From: Skeletonema tropicum | Lineage: Eukaryota; Bacillariophyta; Thalassiosirophyceae; Thalassiosirales; Thalassiosiraceae | Length of the DNA stretch: 64,000 nt | Assembly: GCA_037178625.1 (NCBI GenBank) | Contig: CM074129.1 | Coordinates: 2,480,001-2,544,000 of the forward strand | Direction: 5' to 3' | Part shown: piece after piece, positions 33,813 to 44,559 of the stretch | Layout: each line of letters opens with the position of its first letter | Position numbering within the stretch: the first letter of the stretch is position 1 | Translations under genes and position numbers: made by a program | Notes under the pieces: generated by a model | What the model was told of the DNA's origin: nothing | Database searches by the model: none | The model's input: only the letters and a program-made list of their open reading frames with translations

Positions 33813-34628
33813 ACAAGGGTAAAAAAGCAGGGTTGGCGTCGTTTTGTTAAATTTCAAAATCAATAATTTACCATCTCTTCAGCTCATTGGTACTCGAATT
33901 TAGCGATGTTTTACATATTCCGACGTATCGCTACTATATTCACAAGTGTACAGAAAACGGCATCAAATTTTTTTGAAGTAAAATTGTCGTTACGACTTTG
34001 GGCTCCTAATAATTGAGTCTCGTTCCCTTTCGTTGAGTCTCGGTTGTCCTACTTACCCGATCTCCGACATTGAAAGCGCACATTGAACACTCAAATCAAC
34101 CATGGCGACGTTGCCGCCGATGGAATAGACCAAGTTATTAACCGTAATATGGGCCGATCGGTGGCTGATCGTTACTATGGATTACTATGTCTGTGTTATC
34201 GTGCTTGGATCCACTGGAAACGCTCCTTGGGACGTTCAATAAGCATTGTTCAGTGGGCGGTGCTCGGTGCTCGCCGGACGTGACCGTCTAATATTACCTC
34301 CATACTGCCTTCTCTCAGGGGATTTGGCAGCGGCGAGGGCTTCAACACCAACATAATAATCCATAGTAACGATCAGCCACCAATTGTCCTATTGCTGCGA
34401 TTTACTTGGTCTATTTCAGCGGCGGCAGCGCTGACCATGGATGCCGTGTGCCGTGCGTGCCTTAAGTATTGGCGTGGTGCGTTGCTGATTATCCTGCTCG
34501 GACCGGCACTGTCTTTCTCAATTGAAATTGAACTTGCTGACGAGATAGACGGTAACGGTACTCGGATTTTTTACTAGGTAAAATTTTGGCGGGAACCGTC
34601 GTCGCCAACCCTGCTTATATTTACCCTT
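33813..34628. mobile_element. Fold-back TIR element, empty site present in the sister duplication
   Basis: Ends read ACAAGGGTAAAAAAGCAGGGTTGGCG on the left and the inverse CGCCAACCCTGCTTATATTTACCCTT on the right. The flanking 8 bp are GGCACGGG (33805-33812) and GGCAGGGG (34629-34636), one mismatch. The sister copy has the uninterrupted ggcacgggttgcc site at 38622-38634. Inside, 34101-34190 and 34348-34440 form long imperfect inverted arms (for example gtggctgatcgttactatgg). No coding region seen. Confidence 0.8.
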
Positions 34629-35465
34629 GGCAGGGGTTGCCTAAGAATGTAACTTTACAGAGACGTAACGGCATCGATGTTGACGGGCGAGTTACCATAA
34701 CATGAGTTAACGTTGCATACTTATTGAATGGCTTATGGTGCAGACTAATCAAAACCATGGAGGGTAGGAACGCCGTTTTGATGGGCCATAGGCGTAGGCC
34801 AATTTTCATTTGCTATTGTTGTGAAAGTTTTTGTGTAGAGGTGGAAGGGTGAGCAATTCCAAAATCAGGCGCCTCATCATGTGGACAATGCCCTGCATCA
34901 ATACTCACACATCTAATCCAACGTGAGCCATTCTCTCCACCAATATTCTCTCCATGAAAGTCCGCATGCAATATCTCCATCTTTTTGTCAACTGCGGCAG
35001 GTCGGATCCATGGATCCTTCTCGCCTCAAGCCAAAAAGACAGCATCGCATAATCAGGCACCCAGCACATTCCAATTCCTTATATGATGTCTCGACAAATG
35101 CAAATGCCATTGAACCATTGCCATTTTTGATGACCCGATAAATCACCTCTGCGCTGGCGATCGGATGGACTTGACCAACTCGGAATGAACATTGGTCGTA
35201 TCAGATGGGTATATATGCTTTAATACCTGTTCAATACGTGCAAGTTGTTTCGTAATGACAAAGGAACATGCAATTACCAACAGATGAATAGCCACTGAAA
35301 TATATTATGCAATTGGGTTTGGTTAGATGGAGTTTCTTCACCCTCCGCATTGAAAGATAGTTGTTGATGGAATGTGTTGCTTTTTTTCAATCAGCGCTAT
35401 TGCTGATGCTGATGCTGCTACTGGGTCCATCAGAAATGTCGTGCTGAAACTTCCAGGCCTGTCGC

Positions 35466-35988
35466 CATAGATCTCCGCAAATCTCAACGAATATTGGCGA
35501 AATTACCCTTGGGCGGAACCTGGTAGAACCAAACATTGCGCCAAAACAACATACACTAGACGGATAACGTCCGGATGAAATGGGGATTCGACAAATGTTG
35601 GCAATGCAGAAAGCTGTAAATGATGTGGCTCTTGTCTCGCCAGCAAATGTCCATGGCGGATTGCTGAAATGTTGATGTTTAAAGTTGACATTCTTACTTC
35701 AGGACTGGAATGGTGCACCAACACCAACTGATAAGCGCTGTAAGCTATAAACGTGGCAGCTCTTGAGAACAAGCATGGATAAAGCCAGACAGTCATCAAA
35801 TCACTAGTTTACTTCGAACACTATCATCGCGCTTCGTCAATCAACGAGTCAGAACAACAATCATTTCGTTTGAGTTTTGTCGGCAGCAGAATAACAGGCG
35901 TTCTTTACTTGAGTAGATAAATGGTTCGTATTCAACATCGCCAGGAGTAAAGGCTTGCTTGCGCAAGGAGCCAAATCCCCTCGTAACA
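35466..35988. other. Degenerate repeated sequence, no gene
   Basis: Contains about 250 bp (35510-35660) resembling 40920-41040 (aaccaaacattg, ggatgaaatg, ggcaatgcagaaagctg). The short minus-strand ORF fragments (LQLSALPTFVESPFHPD against LQLSALPTCIESSFHPD) are related, suggesting decayed copies of one unknown protein gene. Confidence 0.45.
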
Positions 35989-36985
35989 TCATTGTGTGGC
36001 GGCAATGGACGAGATCGCCCACATTGCATTGGAGAGCATGTTCCACACCGTCATTTTTGCACCACATCCATCGCATATGTCTGGTATATCCTGCGGCTTA
36101 AGGTTGTACCGGAGACGTAAGTTGTCTCGAAACTCTTCAGCCGATAGGATTGTGCCATTGAGATTGAGGCGGTTTGGGACAGCCGTCAGCCAACATCGAG
36201 TCTCACAGATCCGTTCCAACCTCCTCTTATCAACTGGTTTCTCACTCCCCCACTGGGTGAGATAGTACTCAGCATCAAACTGTTTCGTCAGCTGCGAATC
36301 AGTTCTCGCCATCATAGCCGCGTACTTGTGGGCTTTCGGGCAGAGTTCCCGACGATTGACCAGCGTTTCCACCAGGTGTTCCACCGCTCGTCGCGACGTT
36401 TTGAAGCAAAACCCTCAGATTGTTCCACAGGGAACCGGATTGCCAAGCCTCAGGTGTCGCAACTCTCCAGATAATTCCGATGGGGAGATGCCCAAGAGAG
36501 GTGGGATAAATTTCTCTGTAATGGCAACTTCAATCGGAGCAAGAAAGGGCCCCACGTTTGGTACAATGCACGATATGTATGTCCATTCATTCTGAAGAGA
36601 CAGCACGCAGCATAAGCCGCCTGGGGTTGTGTGTGGGGTTGTGTGTAGGCACATTTGCCAAGGACTTCCACGCAATATACCCACTGCTTCACTTTCTTCT
36701 TGACCCACTCTTCCTTCTCAGCTGCATCACCATACACTCCAACTCCACCAAGGTATCGGTGGCTGCGTCCGTAACTCAGTTCCGGGATGCCAGCCACTTC
36801 AAAGGCTGCTCGTGCAGCATCCTCATTTTGCGGCATACAAACGTAGAGGGATTTATCTGGTTCGGGATAGTATCCAACATAGGGCCCCTTTTCTTTGAGA
36901 AGCTGAAGCATAGTAGCATTATCGGGTGCAGTAGCAGTACACCGACACCGCCAGGATCATCAGCATACCAAGGTTGGAGAGCTCC
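35989..36985 (-). pseudogene. Degenerate non-LTR-type reverse transcriptase remnant
   Basis: Reading leftwards on the minus strand, a PWYADDPGG stretch at about 36940-36975 is the palm YADD motif (codons 36956-36967). A frame change leads to the ORF 36911-36450 with LLKEKGPYVGYYPEPDKS, HRYLGGVGVYGD and WVKKKVKQWV. The ORF 36384-35989 follows with FRDNLRLRYNL and a CDGCG zinc-type motif. The motif order matches the C-terminal half of a widespread reverse-transcriptase family. At least two frameshifts and the missing 5' half show it is dead. Confidence 0.75.
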
Positions 36986-37164
36986 AGGGACTTTCCCCCT
37001 TAACCATTAAGCTAGGAGCATCAGAGCGATGCCATAGCACACCATAGACAGACAGCACCCCTACGTGATGCCCTCCTTGCACGCAATGACGGTTAGGGTC
37101 TTCTCCCACTCCCATTTCATTCCGCATGAAGCAAAGGCTATGGTGGCGAAAGCGGTTGAGAGCT

Positions 37165-39420
37165 AGCAAATGAGATTGAGATTGAAGTATGGATGAGTCT
37201 GTAGAGGATGAGTTTAACGCAACTATGGTAGGTACATCAAATACCGGCAGATCTCTTATAACAATGTAAGCATGAGAAAGAATGTAAGTCAATCATAATG
37301 CTATTTTACTTTGCAAACAAGTCATCAGCAATGGTCAAAAGTCAATTTTCAAGCAATCAGAACAAGTGCATCCAAAATTATGCAGCCGCAGCGTAGAACG
37401 AGGGAGATCAGCAATATCAGAGTGAACAGTCGAAGCAAAACAAAGCAAGCATAGATCAAGCAAAACAAGGCGGCGAACTGCAACATGAGATAATGCCCTG
37501 CTGGAGCATTTTCAAAGTCTTCGCGCATACGGTTCTAATTCATTTCTGTAGCTCTGAGCACTTTCTTCTTCAACCTCCTCCTCGTGCATTGTGATTCGCT
37601 CTTGACTTTCACGACGATGATATCGCGAGCGTTAGAGGCAGTACGCTTGTCTCTCATGCGACGAATATCTCTGCAACTCAACTCTCTCTTGATATCGCGA
37701 GAAACTTTCCTGAGTGCGCGTTCACAGGCATTGCTAAGATTGTCATCCTCAATCACAAAGGCCAAAACTTTGGCATCGCTATGGCTGGAATATCGGCGCG
37801 ATTCGAGATCCTCCATCCGATTCTTCATCTTCCGGGTACTACTACAATCATCTACTCTTACGACTCCGTAGTCACGCATCTTTCTGATGTTGAGGTTCCT
37901 ATCGAGGTAACGAGTAATGGAGTTGTTAGAGCGCAATTTCCTGGTGCACTTATTTTCTTCGTCTCTATCTGTTGCCACGACAGCAACTTTAAGGTCGGTG
38001 TTGCACCTCCTGTGCATGTGGGGATGAGGACGGTAGAGCGCCCTCAAGAAAGGAGCCTCTTTCTCTTTCTCTGTGGCGTCCTCCATGCTTACGAGGTCCT
38101 CTACCACCTCGTTGTCAATAAAATCTTGGGCTTCGTTGAATTGAGAAGCTGCAGGAAATGTAAGAGAGGTATAGAATATTGTGATCGCAGAACAATCCGT
38201 AAAGTACAACGCACAACTTACTCGCTGATGCAACCCCAATCAATAGAATGAGGAGAGTTAGTTTCATTAGTCTGTGTTTTTGTTGTAAAAGTAATGGTGC
38301 CGTAGTTGAATGAGCCTCTATTTTGTCTTTTCATTTTTATGAGATGAGCGTGTAGGTGTAGGTGAATCATCACAGAGTGAAAGCAGCAAAGCAAAGTGTG
38401 AAGCGATTCTCTTCGCATTCAATCCCACATTTTTGTCGAGGTAAGAAAGAATCGTCTTTGCACTAGCAAAATTCTGGCGAGCAATGTCAAGGTCAAGCAG
38501 TAGGTACTTTGATGACTTGAGAGCTCTGCAATCATGCAAAGCAGGGCACGACTGAAGAGATGAGAAGACATCTCGACTTCTCTCTACTCTCTGGCTTTCC
38601 CTTCTCCATACCGTCGCCCGTGGCACGGGTTGCCGTAAGATTGTAACTTTACAGAGACGTAACGGCATCGATGTTGACGGGCGAGTTAACGTTGCATCCT
38701 ATTATTGAATGGCTTATGATGCAGACAAATGAAAACCATGGAGGGTAGGACGCCGTTTTGTTGGACCATAGGCGTAGGCCAATTTCATTTGCTATTGTTG
38801 TGAAAGTTTTTGTGTAGAGGTTCAAGGGTGAGCAATTCCAAAATCAGGCGCCTCATCATGTGGACAATGCCCTGCAACAATACTCACACGACGAATCCAA
38901 CGTGGTAATTCTCTCCACCAATATTCTCTCCATGAAATTCCGCATGCAATATCTCCATCTTTGATCCTTCTCGCCTCAAGCCAAAAAGACAGCATCGCAT
39001 CAGGCACCCAGCACATTCCAATTCCTTATGATGTCATTGACAAATGCAAATGCCATTGAACCATTGCCATTTTTGATGACCCGATAAATCACCTCTGCGC
39101 TGGCGATTGGATGGACTTTACCAACTCGGAATGAACATTGGTCGTATCAGATGGGTATATATGCTTTAATACCTGTTCAATACGTGCAAGTTGTTTCGTA
39201 ATGACAAAGGATCATGAGATTACCCAGAGATGATGAATAGCCACTGAAATATATTATGCAATTGGGTTTGGTTAGATGGAGTTTCTTCACCCTCCTCATT
39301 GAAAGATAGTTGTTGATGGAATGTGTTGCTTTTTTTCGATCAGCGCTATTGCTGAAGCTGATGCTGCTACTGCGGGTCCATCTGAAATGTCGTGCTGAAA
39401 CTTCCAGCCCTGTCGCCATA
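37165..39420. repeat. Segmental duplication, right copy
   Basis: Counterpart of 31740-35465. It lacks about 600 bp of the locus-E internal exons and lacks the fold-back element, keeping an empty site at 38622-38629. Confidence 0.85.
37535..38267 (-). CDS. Secreted family protein F, internal exons deleted
   Basis: Two exons: 38267-38222 (signal peptide, donor GTAAGT) and 38130-37535, phase 1, 213 aa. The leader QDFIDNEVVEDLVSMEDA continues without an intron into HPHMHRRCNTDLKV and the basic C-terminal domain. That domain is nearly identical to locus E (for example ITRYLDRNLNIRKMRDYGV). Relative to E, everything from the end of the leader through the Cys modules and RS run is missing, with the frame intact. 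It may be a functional short paralogue or a deletion derivative. Confidence 0.6.
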
Positions 39421-39433
39421 GACACTCTCTGAA

Positions 39434-39933
39434 TCAAAGTCGCCTGGGAGGGTGATGAGAAATCACCTTCGCCGATGTCTTTGTTACGGCAGTGTTGGTT
39501 AAAGCTAGCTCTTTCGGATGTGGAAAGTTAGAGAAATCCATAAAGTTTCCAACATTACTAAAACAACTCTGAAGATGCACCTGTGTAAGAGTGTCTTTGA
39601 GTATCCTTGAATTGATGATAAGTATTGTCAGTAAGTGACTCTTGTTGCGACAGTACAATTGGAATTCATTGAGCAAGGGCAATCCCCAATGATATCAATT
39701 TTGGATTTCCACTTTCTGAAGCAGCGTAAGTCAAACAGCAAGAAATCTTTCAACTTTTCTAAACGTAAATAGCGTGGATTTGATTCCGATATTTTGTGAT
39801 GTCCAGTCGGTAGGTCTAGCAGCCTCCCTTCAACTGGATCCTCCCGATCGCTGTACTTATTTGTGCTGCCCGCCGAGGCCTGCTGCGCAAAATCGGTAGT
39901 TCTGTCGTCACTCTCATATACATTGCTCTGCAT
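39434..39933 (-). pseudogene. Leucine-rich repeat protein pseudogene
   Basis: The first frame (39933-39628) runs to RKWKSKIDIIGDC, then shifts to the frame LPLLNEFQLYCRN...FPHPKELALTNTAVT. It shifts again into KDIGEGDFSSPSQATL. The order, with NTAVT and DIGEGDFSS, resembles an LRR family common in stramenopiles. At least two frameshifts occur within 500 bp. The 5' and 3' ends are not defined. Confidence 0.6.
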
Positions 39934-40639
39934 TGTTCCATGTCATGAGTTCAGAAACAATCGTCTGTTTCACCGCCTCCTTCCGTATGTTTGCAAACAC
40001 GCCGGGCACCCATAGTAATCTCGTCGTATGGGTGGTACCCGAAAACAATCAAAAGAGCGTCGGCAACATGTTCAGACTCAGTTCATTGTCTTGTCAGCCG
40101 CCCCACACATTATTTTTTTCTTTGGTGAGCCCTTCTAGCCTACGCACTACGCACCACTATTGGGATGAGGCATTCGATGTGACAACAACATAGAAAGGAG
40201 GAAAGTAAGGCCGCATCATGACATGGTACGGTGTACTAGAGGGTGTACTCATAGCAAGTGGTGATGAAAACTCCAAAGATTGCAGATATTATCTTTCAGG
40301 AGCGAAGATGGGGAATGGTGACTCAAGCTAGTTAATTTTTCTCCATTTTTACGCATGCCTAGATATTCTGCCTTCATTCATTTTTCACTCACACGCTAAG
40401 TATGCATGTCCCACGCTGTGCACAAAAGCCATACTCATAGTAATGCCGTAGTGGCTGTCGGCTGCTATAGCTTCGGTCTCAACCTCTCTACTAATAACTC
40501 GCTCTCACTAAGTATCACCACTATGAAGGATCCACCAAGCCAATAACATCAAGCACAATAGCTCCTTAAGCCTGGCAAGACCTCGAGCAGACAACATAGG
40601 CAGCGAACAGGCATGGCGCGAGCGTTGCCTATTTAGAAT
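39934..40639. other. Intergenic stretch, no supported gene
   Basis: An 86-codon plus-strand ORF at 39933-40193 has no recognisable domain. Nothing else stands out. Confidence 0.4.
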
Positions 40640-41060
40640 GGCTTACTTAAATGATGCAGACTAATAATCAACACCTACCATGGAGGGAGTGCGCGGTGAA
40701 AGCCATTTTGATGGATCGTAGGGGCCAATTTTCATTTGCTGGTTGTTCAAGATTTGTGTAGAGAGGTGTGGAAGGATGTCTGAAGAGCAACAAAAAGACG
40801 CATAATATGTTGTAATGTTGTATGATTCTCTGGGATTCCTCCTATAGTCCAGAGCTGGCAATCTACCGATCTACAACCACCTGGACACTCTAATTGACGA
40901 CAGGGGGACGAAGGGGCGGAACCAAACATTGTTTCAATACATACACAAAACGGGAGGTCTGGATGAAATGAAGATTCGATACATGTAGGCAATGCAGAAA
41001 GCTGCAATTGTTGTGGCCCTCTTCTCTCGTAGCAAGTTTAGTGCACGTATGTTAAATATG
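40640..41060. repeat. Third, diverged copy of part of the duplicated block
   Basis: ccatggagg, ggccaattttcatttgct and tttgtgtagag at about 40640-40770 match 34730-34850 and 38709-38825. 40920-41040 matches 35510-35660. An older, more diverged copy. Confidence 0.6.
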
Positions 41061-41327
41061 TGGCAGCTTCTTGATGAGTAAAGACAGACAATCAAATCAC
41101 TAGTTTATGGTACTTTTCGAACACTATCATCGCATCATCATAACCAACGAGTCAGAACAACCATCATTTCTTTCAAGGTTTTGTCGGCAGCAGAAAGCAG
41201 AACAACAGTGGAGATTAGAGGCAAAGCAAAACAAAACGAAGCATGCAGTGATCAATCAAGACAAGAGGGTGAACCGCTGTGAAATGATGCACCTGCCGAC
41301 AGAACCGTGCCAGTCGCCGTAGCGGTT

Positions 41328-43806
41328 CTAATCTTTCAAATCGGCATTTTCCTCCAGCACTGCATCCTTCATGTCGTTTGCATTGCATTCGCTGCTGCTG
41401 TCAACTCCAATGGTGATGAAGTTTTCAAAATCTTCAACGTCACCACAATTCAAGTCTTCCAGCTTGGCTTGGAGTTTATCAAGTTCTTCTTGGCACTTGC
41501 CACGAACGAAGTCTTCATCGCTCAAAACGACAAAGACAACTTTGACGTCTGAATCAGTAAGATCTTGGTCTAGTTGAAGTTCCTCCAATTCGCTCTCCAA
41601 GTCACTGGCCCTGCAAGCATCTACGTCTATGACATCAAAGTCTTCGATCTTTTGGGGGTCAAACTCTTGTTCGAGGAACTGTGTCAAGTCATCGTCTTCT
41701 TCTTCATCGTCATCTTTAGGGCGCAAATTCATGATGCATTCCACCTTCTCATTGTCATCATCATCTGTGACTACTGCAATGACTTTGACTTTGGTGTCGC
41801 AATCGAAGCTACGGTAGTAGTACTTCTTCCTGTAACGCCTCCTCCTGTTGCAATTACGTCCCTTCCACCTCCATGAGCACCTATTGCAACGTCGTCCTGC
41901 GAAATGCTTGTTGCATACACAGCTTCGCCTTCCGTAGCGTGTCCTCCTGCAATAGCCATGATCATTACAGTCGTGTCTATCGTAGCAACGATGATCACGC
42001 TTCCGCGACCAGGATCTGTTTACGCATCGCTTCTTGTAACCAGGTCCAATCCTCCTGCACTTTTCATGGTGGTCACAGTCATCGCTGTCTTTGCAGTGGT
42101 CTGGTGTTTGCAAAAAGAATATTATGATGTTATTTGCGTTTCTCAGAGGATAATGTCAAACAAGCAGTGATCTGATCGTACTCACTGAAATGGTAATTTC
42201 CTATAGTTTCACGTTAAGCATGAACAGTGGTGAGATCGACAATTTTGGAGAAACGGTTGAAACAAAACCTGCTTGGCCAACTTACTTTTCTTACATTCGC
42301 CGCTCTTCTTTCTTTTGTATCCAGATTTGCAAACACATCTACCGCTGCGTTTGTGGCATCGCTCGTTCTTGCCGCATGCTTCATCGCATCGGTCTGTGGA
42401 GTGAGAAAAGTAGTTCGAATGTAAGGTGTGACCTGGCAAAGTTATCGAGGCGATCAAACATCCGTGGACTGAAAATATCATCGACGGCGCACAAGTAACA
42501 ACTTGGCAGACACTTACCTTTGGATTTAGGACTGTCAGACCTAGATTTGGGAGAGGAAGATGGTTCTGGAGAATGAAGTCGCAGAGAGTTAGATGACATC
42601 ATTAGAATGGACATGAATGGACTGAAAATGTCATCGACGTCGAACAAGTAACAACTTGGCCGACACTTACCTTTGGATTTAGGACTGTCAGACCTAGATT
42701 TGGGAGAGGAAGATGGTTCTGGAGAATGAAGTCGCAGAGAGTTAGATGACATCATAAGAATGGACATGAATGGACTGAAAATTCTATCGACGTCGAACAA
42801 GTCACAACTTGGCAGACACTTACCTTTGGATTTAGGACTGTCAGACCTAGATTTGGGAGAGGAAGATGGTTCTGGAGAATGAAGTCGCAGAGAGTTAGAT
42901 GACATCATTAGAATGGACATGAATGGACTGAAAATGTCATCGACGTCGAACAAGTAACAACTTGGCCGACACTTACCTTTGGATTTAGGACTGTCAGACC
43001 TAGATTTGGGAGAGGAAGATGGTTCTGGAGAATGAAGTCGCAGAGAGTTAGATGACATCATAAGAATGGACATGAATGGACTGAAAATGTCATCGACGGC
43101 GAACAAGTAACAACTTGGCCGACACTTACCTTTGGATTTAGGACTGTCAGACCTAGATTTGGGAGAGGAAGATGGTTCTGGAGAATGAAGTCACAGAAAG
43201 TTAGATGACATTAGAATGGACATGAATGGACTGAAAATGTCATCGACGTCGAACAAGTAACAACTTGGCCGACACTTACCTTTGGATTTGGGACTGTCAG
43301 ACCTAGATTTGGGAGAGGAAGATGGTTCTGGAGAATGAAGTCACAGAAAGTTAGATGACATTAGAATGGACATGAATGGACTGACAATATCATCGACGTC
43401 GAACAAGTCACAACTTAGTCGACACTCACCTTTCTTGGTTCGGACCCTCTTGCACTGGCCATTAATACAGCTCTTATTGCCTCCGCACTCTCCGTCGTAA
43501 GTACATGCCTTCAATTCCCTGACTGCGAGGTCACGCCTGCCGCTGTTCAGCATCTGTTAAAGGGTGCAAGTACACAAGTAACATTTTAGTAAGCTTGATA
43601 CAAGATTTTTCTTTTCTAAACATTGCACACATTTAGATAGCTCACCTCCTCGCCCCTGAGATTTAGGGCTGGCATCGTTGTCAAGAGAATCCAGATTGAT
43701 GTGAGTAGGTAGTGAGTGGAACACTGATTTGAAGCCTGGACAGCTTTAATCACTCACCTGACGATACAACCCCAGTTAGTAGTAGAATGATTAGATTTAG
43801 TTTCAT
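41328..43806 (-). CDS. Secreted family protein G: four-Cys and EGF-like modules, six exon repeats, acidic C-terminal domain
   Basis: My model has exons 43806-43758, 43668-43646 (23 nt, least certain), 43553-43430, six 48-nt exons (43327-43280, 43177-43130, 43024-42977, 42871-42824, 42718-42671, 42565-42518), 42393-42286 and 42100-41328; 454 aa. It has a signal peptide, then a module CTYDGECGGNKSCINGQC. Six copies of a 16-residue Ser/Pro/Lys repeat (EPSSSPKSRSDSPKSK) follow. Next come an EGF-like module (C-x3-C-x5-C-x6-C-x-C...C) and a second canonical EGF-like module (CYDRHDC...CVCNKHFAGRRC). A basic tract precedes a C-terminal domain with about 54 acidic and 14 basic residues by hand count. 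That domain is homologous to the basic domain of loci E and F. Confidence 0.65.
42518..43327 (-). repeat. Six-copy tandem exon-plus-intron array, 153-bp period
   Basis: Each unit is a 48-nt exon (starts AACCATCTTCCTC, ends AAATCCAAAG) and an intron of about 105 nt (GTAAGTGTC...TTCTCCAG). Exon low ends lie at 42518, 42671, 42824, 42977, 43130 and 43280, so the spacing is 153 bp four times and 150 bp once. All splice sites are conserved and all junctions are phase 1. Confidence 0.85.
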
Positions 43807-44559
43807 CAACGTTTTGGTCAATTGGTGTAATCGGTGTGTAGTTTGTGTTTGAGATGGTATTGTTTCACTTTGTTGTTATACAGCTATTCGTTTTATGAGA
43901 GAGTTGTGCAGTTCGAGGCGTGTTCGCTGGAGCTCCCATTTTCGCCAACGTGATTTGATTGGAACGAGTAATGCTTTCTAGAGGCACGAATGGTTAGTGC
44001 AGTGAAGATTGGGTGTTAAGCAAAGTTTGGGACTAGAATAGGAGAAAGTTGGGTGTATCCACTTGGGACTCACAGGTCTACAGGATGAGAACAGTGAGGG
44101 AACTTGGGTGCGATAGAAAGTCGGCTGGTGATGATGAAACTCTTGGAAGATCGGAGTGTATCGTGGACATATGGAGATATGGAGAGAGCGCAAAGCATGC
44201 ACAATAGCACGCAAATGGTAGAAGTAATTGATATAGAGATAGTGAGATAGGTGTTTGGATAATGAAGTCTTTCCTTAATTACCATATCTATCTAATTTTC
44301 TTTTGGAACTGCCGACAAATCTGATCCATCACCTATGTGCTAATGAACATGATACACAAGATAGAAACACTTCTCGCTTGTAATTATGCATTTCATACAT
44401 TTAGCAAACGACAAAAGAACATTTGTCAGTGCCAATTCACGTATGTCAAACTAAGTAGCTGTTATCAATGAAGGTGAGGAACATCATCTTTGCGCAGAGT
44501 TTGACGCCATAAAGTGATACATGCATCTCTCAATCTAACACATCATATCATTTCTTCAT
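43807..44559. other. Intergenic stretch, no supported gene
   Basis: Upstream region of locus G and 3' flank of the DCN1-like gene. Minus-strand ORFs at 43978-44285 overlap one another and show no domain. Confidence 0.4.

Larger units (their letters stand above)
31740..35465. repeat. Segmental duplication, left copy
   Basis: Matches 37165-39420 in the same orientation. 31740-32575 pairs with 37165-38010, 33210-33812 with 38040-38629, and 34637-35465 with 38630-39420. The left copy additionally holds exons 3-4 and the 5' end of exon 5 of locus E, and the TIR element at 33813-34628. Confidence 0.85.

Noticed and set aside
42381..43106. 241-codon uninterrupted ORF through the repeat array, as a single coding exon
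   Set aside because: It reads through sequences with perfectly repeated GTAAGT donors and CTCCAG acceptors, and the equivalent introns in the upstream-most units contain stops. The frame stays open only because the unit length is a multiple of three.
20967..43830. CRISPR-like or regularly spaced prokaryotic repeats
   Set aside because: The 153-bp array is an exon array in a spliced eukaryotic gene; no short repeat with variable spacers exists in the window.
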